Shown piece by piece: positions 58,187 to 64,000 of a DNA stretch of 64,000 bases (its first letter is position 1; each line of letters begins with the position of its first letter). The stretch spans positions 26,380,385-26,444,384 of the forward strand of contig OX393557.1 in assembly GCA_947650365.1 (NCBI GenBank), given 5' to 3'. The DNA comes from Chamaelirium japonicum (Eukaryota > Streptophyta > Magnoliopsida > Liliales > Melanthiaceae). A program made the position numbers and the translations under genes. The notes under the pieces are model-generated. The model did no database searches. It saw nothing but the letters and a program-made list of their open reading frames with translations, and was not told the origin of the DNA.

Positions 58187-59511
58187 TGATGCAAGCCTGA
58201 TCAGCACCATCAGATCATCGCCACATCTTCAGTTCGTCCACAGAGAGTTTTATTTCAGTCGTTTTATTTTATGCATGGAAGACATTATCCATATGAGGAC
58301 TTGTAGCCGTTTGTTTCAGTTTTTGGCCTATTTTCTATGTTTTTGGCCTAATTTCTACACTTAGTACTAGTCATGTTCTTGCCCAATTCATGGGGGATGT
58401 CCATGATCTCATCCGAGGGCTTTTCGGATTGAATTCGGGTCTTCTCGGGTGAGTTTTCTGCATGTTATTAATAAATTCTGGGTGTGTGTTTGCGGGGTAC
58501 CGACGGACGAGATTATGTCTCGAAACCGACGGTTAGATAGCAAAATAACTTAAAATTGATGATGTGGCAGTAAATGGGCTTCAATTAGGGCTATGTGGGC
58601 TTTAATTAGGGCTTGTTCGTCCCTTGCCCGTGCGGAAACCGAGCCAATCCGCCCCCTCTTCCGTCCCCTAACTTCTCTCTCTTCTTCCCCTTATTTCTCT
58701 CTATTTTCCTTTCCTTTCTTGGCCCATTGCATCCCCACCATTCCCCCTTATTTCCCTTTGATCTTGGCCATCCAAAAAGAAACCCTAGTTCTACAAAAAG
58801 GGTAAGATAGAAGAAGATTTCAGTTTTTGATCATTGCTGAAATTTGTGCCTCTTCGTGAGTGCTTCCGGGCGAGATGCGTGTCCCCGATCCTCGCCGCAT
58901 CCGCGACTTCGCCTCGCGAAGGCTATGGTGTTGATTTTCCGAAGGTTCCGGCTTCTCCCGACGTCCGGCCTTGCTCCGTGTGCAGGATCATCGGCGCATC
59001 CTCGCAATCGACCCACGACGGAAAACCCCAGGCAGTATCTATCTTTTACTTTATTTCCCCCTCGCATCCGCATCATATTTCATTTGTTTTCATTGCCTCC
59101 GCTCCGCATCGCAGCCGTCATCGTCCTTTTTCATCGCTAGTTGAAGCCCTAAAGTAGGCCTATTTATTAGATTTGCTATCTATAGTCTGTCGATAACCCT
59201 AGCAAGCATGCTTAACCTATTTTTAGTAAAAAATCTGGTGCAAACCTATCTTTAAATTCCATTATCTATTGCTGCGATTTAATCTTTTTATATGCTGAAA
59301 TTAGTTTTGTGATAATATTGTGTTCTTTATTGTTCAATCTGAAACATGCTTTGTGTTGATTGCGTAGACTTTTAGTCCTGCGCGAGATAACTTATATTTG
59401 CTGTCCTTTTGAGTTATACAGTGCTATATTGATCACTAAATCCTAGTTATTGACCAAAGGGAACCCTAAAAGGGTTTAAGATTGTAGTGCACCATATCGG
59501 CGCCTGCATCA
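58187..59511 (+). repeat. 3' LTR (1,325 bp)
   Basis: Begins TGATGCAAGC and ends GCCTGCATCA. Same length as the 5' LTR. The preceding purine-rich AGCAGAAGCGA may act as polypurine tract but is weak. Confidence 0.95.
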
Positions 59512-59516
59512 GAGTG
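59512..59516. repeat. Right 5-bp target duplication (GAGTG)
   Basis: Matches 55819-55823. F-box sequence resumes here (TTTCCGAGTCCATTCATGG). Confidence 0.95.
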
Positions 59517-60698
59517 TTTCCGAGTCCATTCATGGCTATTAGTACCGTGGTCGCCGTTTGTTACTAGCACCCATATATCCAGCTGCGGCGCCTTGCAGTA
59601 CCAGAACCAGCTGGGCGAGGCGTTCGGGTAGACGGACATGCAGATGCCGCCTTGTAGCTCTACCAGGTCTGGAGCAATCGTGTATTGCTTCCCTTGATAG
59701 ACATGGTCGAAATCGGGAGGCAGGATCGAAGCAAGTTGTTCGTCTCTGAGATCAAAACGAAGGATTGAGTGCCCTTTGCCTGTCTTCCAGTACATTGCTC
59801 CCTTGGCAGCAGCCCCGCCGCCCAGTTGCGTACTCTCAAGATTAGCGTGGATTTGCCTCCACGAGCCGCCGCCGAGGGTGTAAACCTCACATCCCATCCA
59901 CAGCCGATTCAGAGAAAAAGGAACCTTGATGAAGAAGCGTGCGACTTTGGACTCCTTGGTCACTGGGTGAAACCCCAAGCAGGCCGTCAGCAAGATGGAA
60001 CGCTCTCTCGGCTCCGGCGTAGTTAGCGATTCCCTTGTCGACGGATTCAACAAGTGGATCCTTCCATCGTATGTGGTGATGCAGATGAGCCCGTTGCAGG
60101 AGCCGGAGCCATTCCGCTGGAAACGAGGTTGGCCGCCACCTGGTTTAGGCCTCGGACAGTAGGGCATGGGGGGCGAAAATGTGTTGTTGCCGTCGTCGAG
60201 GTAGGCGATGCAGAGCCCGTCGGTCCGGTTATAGGTGGGAGCGAAGAGGATGGCAGGGAGGCGGGTGCGCTCGAGGTGGGTGTCGATGAAGTAGGGATCG
60301 TGGGTTATGGAGCGCCAGAGCTTGCAAACACGCTGGAATCTTACGAGGTGCCTCACCGGCAGCCTCAATAGTATCTCGATCGTGATGTCGAGGGGGATGC
60401 CATTCCCTTCTCTCTTGATCTGTTTTGCTTGGACCCTGCCGAGGGGCACACCGCTGCTTCGTCGTGGGCCTGTAAGGCGGCTATCGGCCGAGAGAGAGCT
60501 ACCGGCGGGAAATCAGAAACCGCGGCCGGCGGGAAAGCAGAAACGACGACCGAGGAAGCGAGGGGGAGGAGCGCGGCGGTGTGATCTCCTCTTCGATGAG
60601 ACCAACCGGCCCGCCAACGGCGGGGGAAGAGGCAGGCGGTCGGTCGAGGGGCGACGCAGGCGTCGGGATGGGAGTCGGGCAGAGGGGGCGTCCATCAT

Positions 60699-60790
60699 CA
60701 GGTTGCTCGGCGGAGCTACAGACGACGAGGGGTGGAACCGTGGAGGAGTTATTTAGATTAAACAGATGGTGTCTAGCGATAAAGACGAGC
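60699..60790. other. Former promoter region of the unit C F-box gene
   Basis: Matches 10726-10815 of unit A up to AAAGACGAGC, then breaks into block N2 of unit D. It has small insertions (an extra GAC near 60724) and a changed TATA-like core. Confidence 0.7.
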
Positions 60791-62584
60791 TACCAGTACC
60801 TTCATTAGAGTTTCTACCAGTGCCAATACCATCGGTGTCTCCTTTGCTGGTAAAGCCATCGGTGGATCTTTCACCAATTACCGCACCTCCCATGGAGTTT
60901 CTAGTAGTACCAATCTCTATTACCAAAAACTACGATCTTTTAAACAAGTCTCGATTAAAACACGGCTTTTTCAGTAAATGTTCACTACGAGAGTCTTTCC
61001 CGATTTTTCGAAAAAGTCACGATTTTAAGAAAAAATCACAATTTTCACGTTTTAATCCCGATTAATTGCGTTTTAATCCCATCAAGTATTGCTCAAAAAC
61101 CCTATTATAACATCTATATATATAAATATGTTCTAAAATTCTACTATTTGTTTCCCGACTCTTTTCCGGCCTTTCCGACTTTTTCCCAATTTTTCCGACT
61201 TCTCCCCTAGCTGATTTTTTCCCGACTTCCAACTTGGTAACTATGGTGCCAATACCATCAGTGTACACCTGCCTCTAATTGAGCATCCACCTGCAAGTTG
61301 CAACAGTATCTTCAGTCGCACTTCTAGTGAAACTCCCGCCTACAGCAGAGTTGTTATTCACGATTGACTCCAGCGTTTTAGTCCGTCAACGTATTAACTT
61401 CATCAGACTAAAACGACTTCCAGCGGCTCCACTACTTCTCCGTCAATACTTGGATATGAGCGATTCAGAGCTACCACATTAACTTGACATAATACTATCT
61501 TCTTCAACCTGTGCCTACACCTCCCCTATCTAGTACGACTCCAGTAGACAGTTTTGTTAGACCCGGGAGGTGATCAGTTGATAATACGACACCCACTACT
61601 AGGTCTACACCACCAGCTCGAGTCTGATTCGTTACTTTACTAATGATCTCGATGATTTTGTCGGTTACAGGCTTACAGCTAGCTACATGAGAACTCAAGC
61701 CGAGTCGACGGTAGTAGAAGTGAATGATAGGGAGTAGGATCCGGCATGCACGTTTTTTCAAAACAGATCAGACTTTGATCGAATCATGTAGCCTAAGCCC
61801 CATCCAAATATAGTCACCAAGATCAAACATAACCTGTATCTACTTAGTATGCAATTTTTGGTTATTTAAAATATATTTTTGTCATATTTTTTGGCTTAAT
61901 TATGTATATGTCAAAACCCATGTTATAAGGGTTTTCCAGTTGGTTTAGGAATCTATGTCCAAGTTTTAAGTGTAGTAACAAGCAATCCAAGTCCTAAGTA
62001 TTAGGAGCCCAAGTCCAAAGTTAACAAGCAATCCAACTCAGAATTGTATTAGGATTCAAAGTCCGAAACATGTTAGTAGTAGTCTTTGACTTTTGCAAGT
62101 TTATTTTAAGGCCCTAGGCTTATTTAATTAAATTAGGGTTAGATGAGTGGATTTTTGTTTCTTGTTTGCTAGATTTGTTTTTAAATATAATAATCTGCAT
62201 CATTAGCCGAACTTTGGCACCACCATCCTATCACAAGAATGCTGCCCCGTGTTTCACATATATGGAAAGCTTTCCACTCCTAACACACACAAGAAGAGGT
62301 GTGAAATTAGTTTTTTTCAAACAACTCAAATTAATATCTTGGATATTTCTTGAATCTGGATTCTGGCCATCGGCGCATAGTATGAACTCCCTCAACACGC
62401 ATAGCTTCAATTTCTAAAGTTCCAAAATTCAACAAAGGATCTCAAGACAATTCTACCTCCTAAATGAATGAACAAATAAGATTATGCAGATAGTTAGCAT
62501 GGCTCCTAAAGAACAACGTAAATGATAAACTTCATAAATTTGAGAACATAACATACATATATAAGTAACTAGCACGCATACAAC

Positions 62585-62664
62585 ATGAATTTTCGATGAT
62601 CCTATCAATGTACCATTGACACAGTCAAAATCAAAGTTAATACACCAAAGAAAGTAATCTGATG
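62585..62664 (-). pseudogene. ABCG exon fragment, unit D (half)
   Basis: The same truncated remnant as 53797-53878. Units C and D share the truncation point, so it happened before they separated. Confidence 0.6.
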
Positions 62665-63794
62665 GAATACCGGATGGTCCCCATAATCATCTTCTTTGAT
62701 CTTTAAAGCTGAGTTATCATTACACGTAATGTCTACACGGCACACGGTCTCATCAACCTCATCAATAAGTCGCTAGGCTACCTCATTATTTAGTTTGTTA
62801 GCAATCGCTCCTAGTACATCGGAAGAACCAAGACCCACATCTGCTAGGCAACCACACATTAACATTCAACAGTAACAAAAGCTGCAAAAGCTGAGAATCG
62901 AGACCCACTAGATCGGGCCCTCTTGAAATCGGCTCACATAAGGTTTGAGGGTTACCTTCAGATAAGACCCCTTAGGGCCACCTAGCAGACGGCTTCGGCA
63001 TCCACTTGCACTAACTGAAAAGACAATTAATCATCCATTATATCAAATTCATGTTGCTCTTTTCAAATTCATTTTCAGAATTTTTTGTATCTGTTTTTCA
63101 AATTTTTAAGGGTAAATAGTTATTTTAGATTTAGTTGATGACATCATGCAAAACTGTTTATTGCGGGGAGGGTTTTGCCAATAAAATCTAACCTCGGGGA
63201 ATGAGGTCAGTCAATATTGCAATAGTGAGGGGGTGTAACTGCATCTCCCTGAAACGTCAGGGAGGTAACAGCAATTTTCCCTTCTTTTGGTGATCTGAAA
63301 ATGGCATGTCTTTTTGTCATTCTACTATGGACACGTATGCTGGATGAAAAATTTCGCACATGCTACAAACTGGTTAGAGGAATTCATGATTCTCGAGACC
63401 ATTGTGAAGATTTCTTCATGAAAATTTATAAGCACATATAATTCATCACAATACAACTTTTCTATTTCACGTACATTGGTTCTTTATTGCATCTATCCTA
63501 CTCAAGGATCAAGCTGTCGTTTAGTTTGTTCTGTGCAATATTTATATTTTGTTGAATCAACAAATGTTGCAATTCACAAATCATTTGAGTATACTTGTCA
63601 TTGCAATATATTTGGATTTTAAATATTAAATCTATAGACATTGCTCATTGATATTCTATGAATTGGGCCAAAGCTCAATTAATAAATTTCCTCTTTTCGT
63701 AGTTTCCGTCTAATCCAAACTGAATTGAAGGGGATAAAATGTAGTTTATTAACTATATGGGGATTAAGGGATTTTGAGTCAAACCTTGGGGGGT

Positions 63795-63814
63795 GGGGGG
63801 GGGGGGGGGGGGGG
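63795..63814. repeat. G20 homopolymer
   Basis: Twenty G, preceded by GGGGGGT; homologous to the G-runs of units B and C. Confidence 0.85.
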
Positions 63815-64000
63815 TAAAGGGTAATTATCCATCGGATGAAGATCAAAGAAGGCATGTAACTATGTCGGCCAAGGGATTACCAGTAAAGTAGACAAGAAGC
63901 ATATCTTGATCATACTAAAGAAAAGAAGCTTCTTGATAAAGATATAGTAAATGATAAGAGGCCAATATCAATACATAAAAGAATCAAAACTTGTACAGTA

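Larger units (their letters stand above)
55824..59511 (+). mobile_element. Non-autonomous LTR retrotransposon, 3,688 bp
   Basis: Two LTRs of 1,325 bp each, a primer-binding site, and an internal region of only 1,038 bp with one proline-rich frame. No protease, reverse transcriptase, RNase H or integrase is present, so it must rely on proteins of other elements. LTRs start TGATGCA and end TGCATCA. Target duplication is GAGTG. By eye the LTRs differ at about 28 positions plus two small indels, about 2.1%, mostly transitions. The end of the internal region (ACTCGAGGACGAGTTTTT) resembles the end of Ty3-type pol regions, which hints at a Ty3 ancestor. Confidence 0.95.
55524..60698 (-). pseudogene. 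F-box gene, unit C, split by an LTR retrotransposon
   Basis: Homologous along its length to the intact gene at 9241-10725. The 5' part (60698 down to 59512) carries the F-box (LDITIEILLRLPVRHLVR) and most of the FBA region; the 3' part is 55823 down to the TAA at 55524. Between them lies the LTR element at 55824-59511, flanked by GAGTG on both sides. It is broken a second time: near 60512 a Cys codon is TGA, ending the frame about 62 codons in. Other changes are mild (FRR to FQR, AYFDD to AYLDD, TKEYKV to TKESKV). The TATA-like box is also altered. It is a clear pseudogene. Confidence 0.95.
60791..64000. other. Block N2 and start of N3, unit D
   Basis: Starts abruptly within the proline-rich stretch (matching 52002 onward in C) and continues colinearly: LTR-like sequence at about 61915-62165, ABCG fragment at 62585-62664, G-run at 63795-63814. 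A 62-base deletion at 63915 removes the FGERLRL exon-like block. N3 sequence runs to the window end. No intact gene. Confidence 0.65.

Overview
This window is plant nuclear DNA, most likely from a flowering plant. The signs are F-box genes with an F-box-associated domain, a plant L1-type LINE whose ORF1 carries a DUF4283 domain and a zinc knuckle, an LTR retrotransposon primed by initiator tRNA-Met, many hAT-type non-autonomous elements, AT-rich intergenic DNA and long TA, GA and G tracts. I cannot name the species. There are no operons, CRISPR arrays or recognisable tRNA or rRNA genes.

The main architecture is an array of diverged segmental duplications. A unit reads, left to right, pre-N1, N1, N2, N3, a TA microsatellite, then an F-box gene on the minus strand. 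Unit A is 1-10.8 kb, with a LINE in front of N1 and N2 deleted. Unit B is about 26.5-36.1 kb, with no LINE and a broken right end. Unit B2 is about 38.0-42.3 kb and keeps only the last codons of the F-box gene. Unit C is about 42.3-60.8 kb and has the same LINE insertion as A; its F-box gene is split by a 3.7-kb LTR retrotransposon. Unit D runs from about 60.8 kb to the window end. A short N1 fragment also lies at 15.1-15.5 kb. N1-N3 hold scraps of host exons: a Myb telobox motif, an ABCG half-transporter exon and unidentified exon-like blocks. They also hold decayed proline-rich, retrotransposon-like sequence.

Only two genes look potentially functional. One is the intact F-box gene of unit A (9241-10725, minus). 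The other is one exon of a RICE/Werner-type 3'-5' exonuclease-like gene (25673-26240, minus). The exonuclease has a broken paralogue at 39.7-40.1 kb. The F-box gene has a double-broken paralogue in unit C and a 37-codon remnant in B2.

Between units A and B (10.8-26.5 kb) is a repeat-rich stretch: a 40-bp minisatellite, hAT-like foldback elements, a relic LINE of a different family on the plus strand interrupted by about 5.4 kb of nested insertions, an 0.86-kb purine-rich tract, and a 341-bp hAT MITE with perfect 8-bp target duplications.

Comparing paralogous units gives an order of events. The LINE inserted before A and C were duplicated. The LTR retrotransposon entered C only, and its LTRs differ at about 2% of sites. 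A CCGG-rich element entered the LINE of A only. Several deletions carry templated filler or microhomology at their junctions. I did not find a convincing new molecular system. The most informative content is this duplication and insertion history and the non-autonomous, proline-rich retroelement.
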